Origin: Lysobacteraceae bacterium
GTDB lineage: Bacteria > Pseudomonadota > Gammaproteobacteria > Xanthomonadales > Rhodanobacteraceae
DNA length: 64,000 nt
Direction of reading: 5' to 3'
NCBI GenBank assembly: GCA_004143945.1
Contig: SEHB01000002.1
Location: forward strand, 558,001-622,000
The translations under genes were made by a program, and so were the position numbers. Under the pieces are notes generated by a model. It made no database searches. It was given only the letters and a program-made list of their open reading frames with translations, and was not told the origin of the DNA. The first letter of the stretch is position 1, and every line of letters begins with the position of its first letter. Positions 46,285 through 54,600 of this stretch are shown one piece after another.

Positions 46285-47328
46285 ATGACGACGCGCGCCT
46301 CCACGCGCGCGCCGCGCGGGCTGCGCTACAGCAGCGATCTCGCGCCCGGCTTTTGCCGCGTCCGCGCGGGCACCGGCTTCGTCTATCGCGATGCGCGCGG
46401 GCGCCGCCTCGCCGCGCCGGCGCAGCTCGCGCGCATCCGCGCGCTCGCGATTCCGCCGGCTTGGCGCGATGTCTGGATCTGCGCCGATCCACGCGGCCAC
46501 GTGCAGGCCACCGGCCGTGACGCGCGCGGACGCAAGCAGTATCGCTACCACCCCGAGTGGCGGCGCGTGCGCGACCGCGACAAGTTCGCTCGCATGCAGG
46601 CGTTCGGCGAACGCCTGCCGACGGTGCGCACGCGCCTGCGCCGTGATCTCGCGCTCCCGGGCATCTGCCACGATCGCGTGCTCGCGCTGGTCGTCAGCCT
46701 GCTCGACACCACGCTCGCGCGCGTCGGCAACCGCGAGTACCTGCGCGACAACGGCTCGCACGGGCTGGCGACGCTGCGCACGCGCCATGCCGAACGCGAT
46801 CGCGACGGCGCGGTGCGCCTGCGCTTCCGTGGCAAGAGCGGGCGCATGCAGGACCTGCGCGTCGGCGATCCGCGCCTCGCGCGCCTGCTCCAGCGCTGCC
46901 AGCGCCTGCCCGGGCAGGCGCTGTTCCAGTACCTCGACGAGGACGGCGGCCGCCGCGCGATCGATTCGGGCATGGTCAATCGCTACATCGGCGAAGCGAT
47001 GGGCGACAGTTTCACCGCGAAGGACTTCCGCACCTGGGGCGCGACGCGCCTGGCAGTGGCCCAGCTCGCCGCACGGCCATTGCCCGACGCCGCGGGCGAA
47101 CGCGACGCGATCGTGGTCGCCGCGATCGCGGAAGTGGCCAAGGCGCTCGGCAACACCCCGGCGGTCTGCCGGGCGTCCTACATCCACCCGCTGGTGCCCG
47201 ACGCCTGGCGCGGCGGACGCCTGCACGCGCCGCGGCGCCCGGCCTTGCGCGCGAGCGAAAAACTCCTGCTCGCACTGCTGCGCCGCGAAGCGCGCCGCGC
47301 GCGAACCTCCTTGCGCGCACGCGACTGA
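46285..47328 (+). CDS. DNA topoisomerase IB (poxvirus-like)
   Basis: A 347-residue type IB topoisomerase that relaxes DNA through a 3'-phosphotyrosine. Family blocks are GFVYRDARGRRL, RIRALAIPPAWRDVWICADP, GHVQATGRDARGRKQYRYHP, VGNREYLRDNGSHGLATLR and KDFRTWGATRLA (active-site Arg). The catalytic Tyr299 is in VCRASYIHP. ATG 46285. The C-terminal tail is Arg-rich. Bacterial members are single-gene, non-essential enzymes; the gene stands alone between the kinase terminator and a repeat array. Confidence 0.95.
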   Translation: MTTRASTRAPRGLRYSSDLAPGFCRVRAGTGFVYRDARGRRLAAPAQLARIRALAIPPAWRDVWICADPRGHVQATGRDARGRKQYRYHPEWRRVRDRDKFARMQAFGERLPTVRTRLRRDLALPGICHDRVLALVVSLLDTTLARVGNREYLRDNGSHGLATLRTRHAERDRDGAVRLRFRGKSGRMQDLRVGDPRLARLLQRCQRLPGQALFQYLDEDGGRRAIDSGMVNRYIGEAMGDSFTAKDFRTWGATRLAVAQLAARPLPDAAGERDAIVVAAIAEVAKALGNTPAVCRASYIHPLVPDAWRGGRLHAPRRPALRASEKLLLALLRREARRARTSLRARD

Positions 47329-47348
47329 GCGCACCGAACCTCCGGCGC

Positions 47349-47879
47349 GTAGGTGCGCACCCTGTGCGCGATCGCGAGAAATAACGGAAGCCAGCGAACA
47401 ACCGGTTCCCTGCACGCATCGCCGACAGCGTGGGCTCCCACGAACAGCAACGCCGCCGGCGTAGGAGCGCACCCTGTGCGCGATCGCGAGAATACGGAAG
47501 ACAGCGAACAACCGGTTCCTGCGCGCGTCGCCCACAGGGTGGGCTCCTACGAACAGCAACGCCGCCGGCGTAGGAGCGCACCCTGAGCGCGATCGCGAGA
47601 AGACGGAAGCCAGCGAAGAACCGGTTCCTGCGCGCATCGCCCACACGGTGGGCTCCTGCGAACAGCAACGCCGCCGGCGTAGGTGCGCACCCTGTGCGCG
47701 ATCGCGAGAATACGGAAGCCAGCGAACAACCGGTTCCTGCGCGCGTCGCCCACAGGGTGGGCTCCTGCGAACAGCAACGCCGCCGGCGTAGGAGCGCACC
47801 CTGTGCGCGATCGCGAGAATACGGAAGACAGCGAACAACCGGTTCCTGCGCGCGTCGCCCACAGGGTGGGCTCCTACGG
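47349..47879. repeat. Five-unit tandem array of family B REPIN-like repeats
   Basis: Units begin at 47349, 47461, 47570, 47679 and 47788 (112, 109, 109, 109 bp, the last without its link). Each unit has arm gtaggagcgcaccctgtgcg, a middle around ggaagacagcgaacaaccgg, inverted arm cgcccacagggtgggctcct, and a 19-20 bp link gaacagcaacgccgccggc. Units are nearly identical. The array fills the 607-bp gap between the convergent topoisomerase IB and 47936 genes. It is not a CRISPR: whole units, links included, are conserved. Confidence 0.92.
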
Positions 47880-47935
47880 CATTGCGAGCGAGGGCGCGTG
47901 CGCGTGGGGTGCGTGATGGCGTCGACTGCAGCGGG

Positions 47936-48157
47936 TCAGGTCGCGGATTCGCTGTCTTCGGCACCCGCCCGCTCACCTTCGAAATCCCCATAGCCCGGCG
48001 GCCGGGCGTCGGACTCGTCGGCGTCGTGCGGCACGGGTCGCGGTCGCGGAACCGCGGCCGGGTCAAGGAAGGCCGCGTCGGCGGGATCGACCGGGTGTTC
48101 CGGTGCGTCGGTGCGGGGCGCGGCGGGATCGCCGTTCAGGCGCGGTGGTTGCGTCAT
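47936..48157 (-). CDS. Hypothetical small acidic protein (73 aa)
   Basis: A 73-residue, proline- and aspartate-rich protein (MTQPPRLNGDPAAPRTDAPE at the start; PPGYGDFEGERAGAEDSE near the end), probably disordered. Its ATG overlaps the stop of the upstream 213-residue gene (ATGA, 48154-48157), which supports real translation as the last gene of the cytochrome operon. No family recognised. Confidence 0.55.
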   Translation of the reverse strand: MTQPPRLNGDPAAPRTDAPEHPVDPADAAFLDPAAVPRPRPVPHDADESDARPPGYGDFEGERAGAEDSESAT

Positions 48158-48795
48158 GGCTCGGCTCGTTCGCGCGAGCGCCAGGGCAGTCGCGGGACCG
48201 CGGTGTCCAACGGCGGCATCGGTCGACCCGGCGGTGGCAGCACCGCGGGCAGCCCGAGTGCGTCGATCCAGAGCTCGCGCACCCAGCCGCGGCTGCCATA
48301 GAGCTCGCCGTCGTCGCGTGGCGCGGAATCGAATGCGCTGTCGAGCGTGCGACCGGTTTCGTCGGGCGATGCGTGCGCGAGATGACCGATCAGTTCCCAG
48401 ACGCGATGCACGCGGATCGCCGCATGTTCGACGCATTCCGCGGCGACCACCTGCGCGGCAGTCGCATCGCCCGTCTCCTGCGCTTCGCGCATCGCCGCGA
48501 GCAGCGCCGACGTCAGGTTCGCCGCGATGCGGCGCCCTGAAGTTTCCGAGCGCAGGCCGAGGTCGAGTTGCTGCAACACGAGCATCAGCGCGCGCTCGCG
48601 CCGGCGCGCGCGCTCGAGCATGTCGCGCCAGCGCCGCGCGAGGTCGCCATGCGTCGCGCAGCGCAGCGCCGACGCGAGGACCTGGGCATTGCCGTGCTCG
48701 GCTTCGTGCGCCTGCAGCAGCAGGTCGCGCAGGCGCAAGGCATCGACGGCGTGGGTCGCCGGAAAGCGGGACGCGGTCGAGGCGTTCAGGGCCAT
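48154..48795 (-). CDS. Hypothetical helical protein, possibly ferritin-like
   Basis: A 213-residue protein, predominantly alpha-helical up to about residue 150. LRDLLLQAHEAEHGNAQVLA with Glu/His spacing, WRDMLERARRRERALMLVLQ and VVAAECVEHAAIRVHRVWEL resemble a four-helix ferritin-like or DUF892-type bundle with possible metal-binding Glu/His residues. The C-terminal 60 residues are proline-rich. It is coupled to the next small gene by ATGA and lies 56 bp after the small membrane protein of the cytochrome operon. The family assignment is tentative. Confidence 0.55.
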   Translation of the reverse strand: MALNASTASRFPATHAVDALRLRDLLLQAHEAEHGNAQVLASALRCATHGDLARRWRDMLERARRRERALMLVLQQLDLGLRSETSGRRIAANLTSALLAAMREAQETGDATAAQVVAAECVEHAAIRVHRVWELIGHLAHASPDETGRTLDSAFDSAPRDDGELYGSRGWVRELWIDALGLPAVLPPPGRPMPPLDTAVPRLPWRSRERAEP

Positions 48796-48851
48796 GGCGC
48801 GCAGTAAGCGCGCGCGATCCTAAACACGGCATGACCATCCGGCCCGGCGAT

Positions 48852-49154
48852 TCAGCCTCGCAGCCAGCGCGCCCGCAGCGGCACCGCCAGCGCAAGCAGG
48901 CCGAGGAACACGCCGTACGCGAGCAGGGTCGCCACGATCTGTTGCCAGATGCGCCCCTGGTCCGCCACGAGCGCATGGCCCCAACGCATCGCGGCGACGC
49001 TGAGCACGCCGGCGGCCAGCACCACCGCGAGATCGGCGAGCGTGCGCCGTGCATGCCGCGGGCGACGCGGGAACAGGCAGTAGAGCGCGCCGAGGATCGC
49101 GAATGAGGGCAGGAACAGGATGAACGCGAGTGCGGTTTCGACGCCGGGACTCAT
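48852..49154 (-). CDS. Small membrane protein of the cytochrome c operon
   Basis: A 100-residue protein with three hydrophobic segments (ALAFILFLPSFAILGALYCL; LADLAVVLAAGVLSVAAM; VATLLAYGVFLGLLALAVPL) separated by an Arg-rich loop (RRPRHARRT), so an inner-membrane protein. Its ATG starts 7 bp after the triheme cytochrome stop, so co-translation is likely. No family recognised; it could anchor or help assemble the cytochromes. Confidence 0.65.
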   Translation of the reverse strand: MSPGVETALAFILFLPSFAILGALYCLFPRRPRHARRTLADLAVVLAAGVLSVAAMRWGHALVADQGRIWQQIVATLLAYGVFLGLLALAVPLRARWLRG

Positions 49155-49161
49155 GGCCGCC

Positions 49162-50445
49162 TCATTCGATCAGGATGCCGTGGCGCACGTCGACATCGCC
49201 GGCGCCGAGACGCGATTCGCGTCCGCCCCAGCGCGTGCGGATGTAGTTCGTGACCGCGGCGATCTCGGCCGAGGTCAGCGTCTGCACGAACGGCGGCATC
49301 GTGTACGGGCGCGGATGTCCGGCCGTCGTCGGCGCCATCCCGCCGTAGAGGATCATGCGGATCGCGTTGGCGGGATCGGGCGCGGTCACCGCGACGGCGT
49401 CGATCAGCGGCGGATGGCGACCGGGCACGCCGCGGCCGTCGCTGCCGTGGCAGTCGGCGCACTCGCGCTCGTACAGTGCCTGGCCTTGCCCGTCGGCAAC
49501 CGCTGCCATGGACGGCGTCGGCGCAGGCCTCCGCGCGGGGATCGACTTCAGGAATACGGCCATCGCGAGGGCATCGTGCGCGCGCAGGTGGCGCAGGCTC
49601 TCGTACACGACTTCGGCCATCGGCCCGTAGGCATCGCCGTGCGGTGAACTCCCGTCGCGCAGGTAGGCCGCGAGTTCGGATTCGGAATAGCGCGCGAGCT
49701 GGCGCTCGTCGAGTGGCGGCGCGTACCAGCCGAGTCCGGGTATCGTGCCGCCAGCGAGATAACCCTCGGGCGGCAGCGAGCCGCGTTCGCCGCGCGTGCC
49801 GTGGCACATCGCACAATGGCCGAGCCCGTCGACGAGGTAGCGGCCCCGGCGCCACTGCGCCGGCTGGTTCGCGCCGAACGCGGGATCGGCGGGCCGTTCA
49901 TGCAGCATGCGCCAGCCGATCAGCGCGGGTCGCCAGCTCGCGGGGAACTCGAGCCGGTTCGCCGGCGTCGGGCTGGCGCTCGCGGGCAGGCTTGCGAGGA
50001 ACGCGTAGAGCGCGTCGAGGTCGGCGTCGGTGAGCAGCGCGAAGTGCGCGTAAGGGAACACGGGATACAGCACGCCATGTCGGCTCACGCCGTGGCGCAT
50101 CGCATGGCGGAACTCGGCCAGCGACCACTCGCCGAGGCCGGTCTTCGCATCGGGCGTGAGGTTGGTGCTGTGGATCGTGCCGTACGGCGTGCGGAACGCA
50201 CGCCCGCCCGCGTACGGCGTGCCGCCGCGCGTGGTGTGGCAGGTCGCGCAGTTGCCGATGCGCGCGAGGTATTCGCCTTCGGCCAGCAGCGCAGGTGACG
50301 ACGCGGGCGCTGCGCGCGTGGCCACCGGAACGCGAAAGGGCGCGAGTCCACCCTGGCGCGCGAGCAGCACGCCGCCGACCGCGAGCGCGAGCAGCACCAG
50401 CGGCGCGAGCGCGAGCAGCATCCAGCCGAGTGCGCGCCGGCTCAT
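49162..50445 (-). CDS. Triheme cytochrome c (alcohol/gluconate-dehydrogenase subunit type)
   Basis: A 427-residue membrane-anchored c-type cytochrome. One N-terminal span (LGWMLLALAPLVLLALAVGG) is followed by three haem sites: NCATCHTTRGG, HCAMCHGTRGE and ECADCHGSDGR. The first domain has the AFRTPYGTIHSTNLTPD block of the AdhB/gluconate-dehydrogenase cytochrome subunits. It acts in the periplasm, passing electrons between a donor and the quinone pool or an oxidase. No dehydrogenase subunit is adjacent. ATG 50445 overlaps the diheme cytochrome stop by 4 bp. Confidence 0.92.
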   Translation of the reverse strand: MSRRALGWMLLALAPLVLLALAVGGVLLARQGGLAPFRVPVATRAAPASSPALLAEGEYLARIGNCATCHTTRGGTPYAGGRAFRTPYGTIHSTNLTPDAKTGLGEWSLAEFRHAMRHGVSRHGVLYPVFPYAHFALLTDADLDALYAFLASLPASASPTPANRLEFPASWRPALIGWRMLHERPADPAFGANQPAQWRRGRYLVDGLGHCAMCHGTRGERGSLPPEGYLAGGTIPGLGWYAPPLDERQLARYSESELAAYLRDGSSPHGDAYGPMAEVVYESLRHLRAHDALAMAVFLKSIPARRPAPTPSMAAVADGQGQALYERECADCHGSDGRGVPGRHPPLIDAVAVTAPDPANAIRMILYGGMAPTTAGHPRPYTMPPFVQTLTSAEIAAVTNYIRTRWGGRESRLGAGDVDVRHGILIE

Positions 50446-51161
50446 CGCGAATCCTGCGCATGCGCGAGGCTGCCGCATGGGCTCGGCGGCACGAACGAAC
50501 CCGCGGCCGCGGGCGGCTCGCCGTCCGCATGCGCCTGCTGCGAAAGCCAGGTCGCGACCGCGCGCACGTCGCGCGGAGACATCGCGTTCGCGATGTCGGC
50601 CATGCAATCGGGCGCACGGGCGCGCCGCACGCCGTCACGCCAGTTGCCGATCTGCGCGATGATGTAGTCGGCCGGCAACCCGACCAGCGCCGGGATGCCA
50701 GGTTCGAGCCCGGTCAGCGCGCGGCCGTGGCAGGCGCTGCAGGCATCGACGCCGCGCGCGGGGTCGCCCTCGAACACGAGGCGTTCGGCGGTCGCGCGCA
50801 TCGCATCGGTCAGCCGTTCCGCACCGGTATCGGCGGCGCGCGTGCGCGGCGGCTGCATCGCATAGTGGCGCGCGATCTCGTGCAGCCACGCATCGTCGGC
50901 GAACTGCACGAGCCAGGTCATCTGCGCGTTCGTGCGGCGGCCGTCGCGGAACGCGACGAGCTGGTCGAACAGGTAATCCGCGGGCTTGCCGGCGAGGTGC
51001 GGCACGTACTCGGCGCCACCCGCGCCGACGCCGCGCTCGCCATGGCAGGTGGTGCACGCGGCCAGGTGCGGCTCGAGGTCGCCGGCGCGTGCGCAACCCG
51101 CGGCGAGCGCGAGCAGCGCCACCCACGCGAACCACGGTGCCGGCACGCCGCGCGCGCTCAT
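50442..51161 (-). CDS. Diheme cytochrome c (c4-like), probable lipoprotein
   Basis: A 239-residue cytochrome with two CxxCH sites, ACTTCHGERG and ACSACHGRAL, in two homologous halves (PHLAGKPADYLFDQLVAFRDG; PALVGLPADYIIAQIGNWRDG), the pattern of cytochrome c4. The N-terminal segment ends LLALAAGCARA, a lipobox-like LAAGC, so it may be lipid-anchored in the periplasm. It lies between DUF2909 (4 bp upstream) and the triheme cytochrome (ATGA overlap), clearly one operon. Confidence 0.92.
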   Translation of the reverse strand: MSARGVPAPWFAWVALLALAAGCARAGDLEPHLAACTTCHGERGVGAGGAEYVPHLAGKPADYLFDQLVAFRDGRRTNAQMTWLVQFADDAWLHEIARHYAMQPPRTRAADTGAERLTDAMRATAERLVFEGDPARGVDACSACHGRALTGLEPGIPALVGLPADYIIAQIGNWRDGVRRARAPDCMADIANAMSPRDVRAVATWLSQQAHADGEPPAAAGSFVPPSPCGSLAHAQDSR

Positions 51162-51165
51162 CGCA

Positions 51166-51375
51166 TCACCCGTTGATGCCGTGCGGCTGGATCCAGCCCA
51201 TCCAGATCGCGAAGATCACGAGCAGGATCAGGCCGACCGAGATCGCGATGCGGCGCGTCAGCGCCTTCAGCGTGCGATCGCTGCCGCCCTTGTCGACCAT
51301 CATGTAGTACAGGCCCGCGCCGAGGTTGTAGACGATCGCGAGCAGCGCCACGACGATCAGGATCTTGCCGAGCAT
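51166..51375 (-). CDS. DUF2909 family twin-span membrane protein
   Basis: A 69-residue inner-membrane protein with two spans (ILIVVALLAIVYNLGAGLYY; IAISVGLILLVIFAIWMG) linked by DKGGSDRTLKALTRR and ending QPHGING. This is the DUF2909 pattern, usually found inside cytochrome c oxidase (cox) operons between coxC and surf1. Here it heads an operon of two multihaem cytochromes without oxidase subunits. ATG 51375 has GGAGG directly upstream. Confidence 0.9.
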   Translation of the reverse strand: MLGKILIVVALLAIVYNLGAGLYYMMVDKGGSDRTLKALTRRIAISVGLILLVIFAIWMGWIQPHGING

Positions 51376-51390
51376 TGCATCCTCCGTTGC

Positions 51391-52074
51391 TTACCGTGCG
51401 GGCACGTGGTCCCGCATGCGCCGCGTACTATGCACCTTGCGACGACGCGACGCAGCCGCGGCATCGGGTCGCGCCACGGGCACGCATTCGAGTGCCGCGA
51501 CCGACCGCATCAGGCGCGATCCGAGGTACGCATGCGAGCCGCAGGCCAGCAGTCCGGCCTCGGCGAAGCGCGCGCGATACCAGTCCGGCGCGCGCGCGAT
51601 GAAGCCTTCGCGATCGCCGTCGACCGCATCGCGCGAAGTGAACAACTCGATGAACGCGACGCCTTCGAGCAACTCGCCGAAGCCCGACAGGCCGCGCCTG
51701 AGCTCGCGTGCATCGACGTAGTGCAGCACGTCGCTGCAGACGACGAGGTCGAAGCGCGTGTCGAAGCGCAGTTCCGCGAGGTCGCCGAAGCGCGCGAGGC
51801 CGATGTTGCGCCGGCGACCGTGGTGCGCGACCACGTACGGGCTCGGATCGAGCCCGCGGTACTCGAGCGCGGGCCGCAGCCGCAGCAGCTCCGCGCGCCA
51901 CGGCGCCTCGCCGCAGCCGACGTCGAGCACGTTCCCGATCGGCCGCGCGAGGTAGTACTCGGCCAGGTGCACCGCGAGTGCGACCTTGCGCGCGAGTTGC
52001 GCGCGCGACCCCACGCGGTGGCGCGGCGAGCGGTACCACTTGTCGAAGTAGGCGCGGTCGTAGGGCTTGGACAT
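51391..52074 (-). CDS. Class I SAM-dependent methyltransferase
   Basis: A 227-residue protein with SAM motif I VLDVGCGEAPWRAELL, motif II region YRGLDPSPYVV, motif III FDLVVCSDVLHYVDA, and a C-terminal half rich in Arg. The substrate is unknown. The N-terminal MSKPYDRAYFDKWYRSP is typical of small soluble methyltransferases of this group. It lies 15 bp upstream of the DUF2909 gene on the same strand and may lead the transcript. Confidence 0.88.
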   Translation of the reverse strand: MSKPYDRAYFDKWYRSPRHRVGSRAQLARKVALAVHLAEYYLARPIGNVLDVGCGEAPWRAELLRLRPALEYRGLDPSPYVVAHHGRRRNIGLARFGDLAELRFDTRFDLVVCSDVLHYVDARELRRGLSGFGELLEGVAFIELFTSRDAVDGDREGFIARAPDWYRARFAEAGLLACGSHAYLGSRLMRSVAALECVPVARPDAAAASRRRKVHSTRRMRDHVPAR

Positions 52075-52291
52075 GGGGGAACCGGTCGATGCGGGCGGGC
52101 ATCGTAGCGCGCGGGGGCCGGAGGCGAGGGCAGGGCCGGCCGCGCGCGCACCACGACGGCGCGCCGCGCATGCCGCACCCTCGTGTCGCCGTGCTTCAGG
52201 CCTGCGACGCAGTCGTCATGCGCGCGTCACACCGGCGGCGATACTGCGGGTCAGCGCGCGGCGGGCCGGACCGCGCACGGAGCCGCGACCG

Positions 52292-53992
52292 ATGCGAAAC
52301 CCGAACCTGCTGCTGCTGTGCGGCGCCTGCGGGGTCATCGCCGCGTGCGCGCCGATGGCGCCGCGCGTCGCACGGGAGCGTGCAGCGCCTTCCGCATCCG
52401 CCTCGCGGCATGCGGGAGGCGCCCAATCGCCCCAATCCTGGTTCGCAGACGGCGCCGCGACCGCGCACGCGAACCTCGCCGGACCCGCGCGTGCGCGCAA
52501 CCTCATCGTCTTCCTCGGCGACGGCATGAGCATCGCGACGATCACCGCCGCGCGCATCCTCGACGGCCAGCGCAAGGGTGCTGCCGGCGAGGAAAACCGC
52601 CTCTCGTTCGAACGCTTCCCGGCGACCGCGCTCGCGCGCACCTACGAAACCGACTACCAGACACCCGATTCGGCCGGCACGATGACCGCGATCATGAGCG
52701 GCGTGAAGACGCGCGATGGCGTAATCGGCATCGACCAGGTGCCCGCGCGCGGCGACTGCGCCGCGACGCGTGGCCACGAGCGCGTCACGCTGCTGGAACT
52801 CGCCGAGGTCGCCGGACTCGCGACCGGCGTGGTGACCACCGCGCGCGTCACGCATGCAACGCCGGCCGCGACCTACGGCCACCTGCCCGAGCGCGGCTGG
52901 GAAGACGATTCCGAACTCCCGCCGAGCGCACGCGCCGAGGGCTGCATCGATTTCGCGCGCCAGCTCGTCGAGTTTCCATTCGGCGACGGACTCGACGTCG
53001 TGCTCGGCGGCGGACGCCGCGGCTTCCTGCCGACGACGCAAGCCGATCCCGAGCATGCGTCCGAAACCGGTCGGCGCGAGGACGGGCGCGATCTCGTCGC
53101 CGAATGGCGCGAGCGCACCGGCGGGCGTCATGTCTGGGACCGCGCGGGCTTCGACGCGGTCGATCCCGCGCGCACATCGCGGCTGCTCGGGCTGTTCGAG
53201 CCCGGGCACATGCGCTACGAGCACGAGCGCGCGTCCGACGCGGGCGGCGAGCCCGACCTCGCGGCGATGACGCGCACCGCGCTCGCGCTGCTCGCGCGCA
53301 ATCCGCGCGGCTACGTGCTGATGGTCGAGGGCGGCCGCATCGACCATGCGCATCATGCGGGCAACGCGTACCGCGCGCTCGACGAAACGATCGAATTCGC
53401 CGAAGCGGTGCAGGCGGCGGTCGATGCGACCTCGGCCGACGACACGCTGATCCTCGTCACCGCCGACCACAGCCACACGCTGACGTTCGCGGGATACCCC
53501 GCGCGCGGCAATCCGATCCTCGGCAAGGTCCGCGATGCGCACGGCGAACTCGCGCGCGACGCGACCGGCCTCCCTTACACGACGCTCGGCTATGCGAACG
53601 GACCCGGCCACGCGGGCGCATCGGACGTGCAGGGCGAAGGGCCCAAGCGCTACCCGCATGCACCCGGGCGCCAAGCCGCCGCGGCCGCCGGGCGCCCGGA
53701 TCTCTCCGAAGTCGATACCGGCGATCCCGACTACCTGCAGGAGGCGACGATGCCGCTCGGGTCGGAAAGCCACGGCGGCGACGACGTCGCGGTCTATGCG
53801 CGGGGTCCGGGCGCCGACGGCGTGCGCGGTTCGCTCGAGCAGAACGTGCTGTTCCACCTGCTGGTGCAAAGTGCGCCGGCGCTGCGCGCGGTGCTGTGCG
53901 AACTCGACCGTTGCGATGCGGACGGCACGCCGGTGCGCCTGCCGGACCACGCCGCGTTGTTGCGGCGCGACGCGGGCACTGCCGCGCGCTGA
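52292..53992 (+). CDS. Alkaline phosphatase (PhoA family), lipoprotein-like
   Basis: A 566-residue secreted phosphomonoesterase. The N-terminus (LLLLCGACGVIAACAPMAP) ends in a lipobox-like IAAC. Metal and active-site motifs are present: IVFLGDGMS, the nucleophile Ser in QTPDSAGTMTAIM, VTHATPAATYGH, MVEGGRIDHAHHAGN, LVTADHSHT and GSESHGGDDV. It hydrolyses phosphate esters in the periplasm or at the outer membrane; no Pho box could be recognised. ATG 52292 with GGAG upstream. Single gene, 89 bp before the formate dehydrogenase operon. Confidence 0.94.
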   Translation: MRNPNLLLLCGACGVIAACAPMAPRVARERAAPSASASRHAGGAQSPQSWFADGAATAHANLAGPARARNLIVFLGDGMSIATITAARILDGQRKGAAGEENRLSFERFPATALARTYETDYQTPDSAGTMTAIMSGVKTRDGVIGIDQVPARGDCAATRGHERVTLLELAEVAGLATGVVTTARVTHATPAATYGHLPERGWEDDSELPPSARAEGCIDFARQLVEFPFGDGLDVVLGGGRRGFLPTTQADPEHASETGRREDGRDLVAEWRERTGGRHVWDRAGFDAVDPARTSRLLGLFEPGHMRYEHERASDAGGEPDLAAMTRTALALLARNPRGYVLMVEGGRIDHAHHAGNAYRALDETIEFAEAVQAAVDATSADDTLILVTADHSHTLTFAGYPARGNPILGKVRDAHGELARDATGLPYTTLGYANGPGHAGASDVQGEGPKRYPHAPGRQAAAAAGRPDLSEVDTGDPDYLQEATMPLGSESHGGDDVAVYARGPGADGVRGSLEQNVLFHLLVQSAPALRAVLCELDRCDADGTPVRLPDHAALLRRDAGTAAR

Positions 53993-54081
53993 GCGGTTGT
54001 CGGCACCCGCGCGCTGGTGCACAGTCGGGGCTTCGCGACGTAGACGCCGGCGACCCCGTCGCGGCGTGGAGGACCGTAGCC

Positions 54082-54600
54082 ATGAAGCCCGCGCAGGCGT
54101 TGCCCGCGCCGCGCGCCGAGGCGCTGCCGGATGACCAGGCCGCCGCCGTGCGCGCGGCCTGCGCCGCACACCGCGAGCGTCCCGGCGCGTTGTTGCCGGT
54201 GCTGCACGCGGTGCAGCACGCACTCGGCTGCGTGCCCGCCGCGGCGATCGCACTGGTCGCGCGCGAACTGAACCTGAGTCGCGCCGAGGTCCACGGCGTG
54301 GCGAGTTTCTACCCTCACTTCCGCGAGGCGCCGCCGGGTCGGCACGTGGTGCGCATCTGCCGCGCGGAAGCGTGCCAGGCGCGCGGCGCGCGCGCGCTCG
54401 AGGTGCACGCGCAGCAGGTGCTCGGCATCGGCTTCGGCGCGACCAGCGCCGATGGCGCGGTCACGCTCGAGGCCGCCTACTGCCTCGGCAACTGCGGCTG
54501 CGGCCCGGCCCTCCTCGTCGACGACGACGAGCTGCACGCGAACGTGACGCCCGCGCGCTTCGACGCATTGCTCGCGCACTGGCGCCGGGGCGCGACGTGA
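54082..54600 (+). CDS. fdsG: NAD-dependent formate dehydrogenase gamma subunit
   Basis: A 172-residue NuoE-like [2Fe-2S] subunit. ALLPVLHAVQHALGCVP and VHGVASFYPHF are family blocks; the cluster ligands are CRAEAC and CLGNCGC. It passes electrons between the flavin subunit and the iron-sulphur chain of the cytosolic Mo formate dehydrogenase. GGAGG lies 9 bases before ATG 54082. Its TGA overlaps the GTG start of fdsB. It is first gene of fdsG-fdsB-fdsA-fdhD-fdsD. Confidence 0.94.
   Translation: MKPAQALPAPRAEALPDDQAAAVRAACAAHRERPGALLPVLHAVQHALGCVPAAAIALVARELNLSRAEVHGVASFYPHFREAPPGRHVVRICRAEACQARGARALEVHAQQVLGIGFGATSADGAVTLEAAYCLGNCGCGPALLVDDDELHANVTPARFDALLAHWRRGAT

Noticed and set aside
47349-47879. 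CRISPR array
   Set aside because: The whole 109-bp unit, including the link, is conserved; there are no unique spacers, arms are inverted, and no cas genes are nearby.
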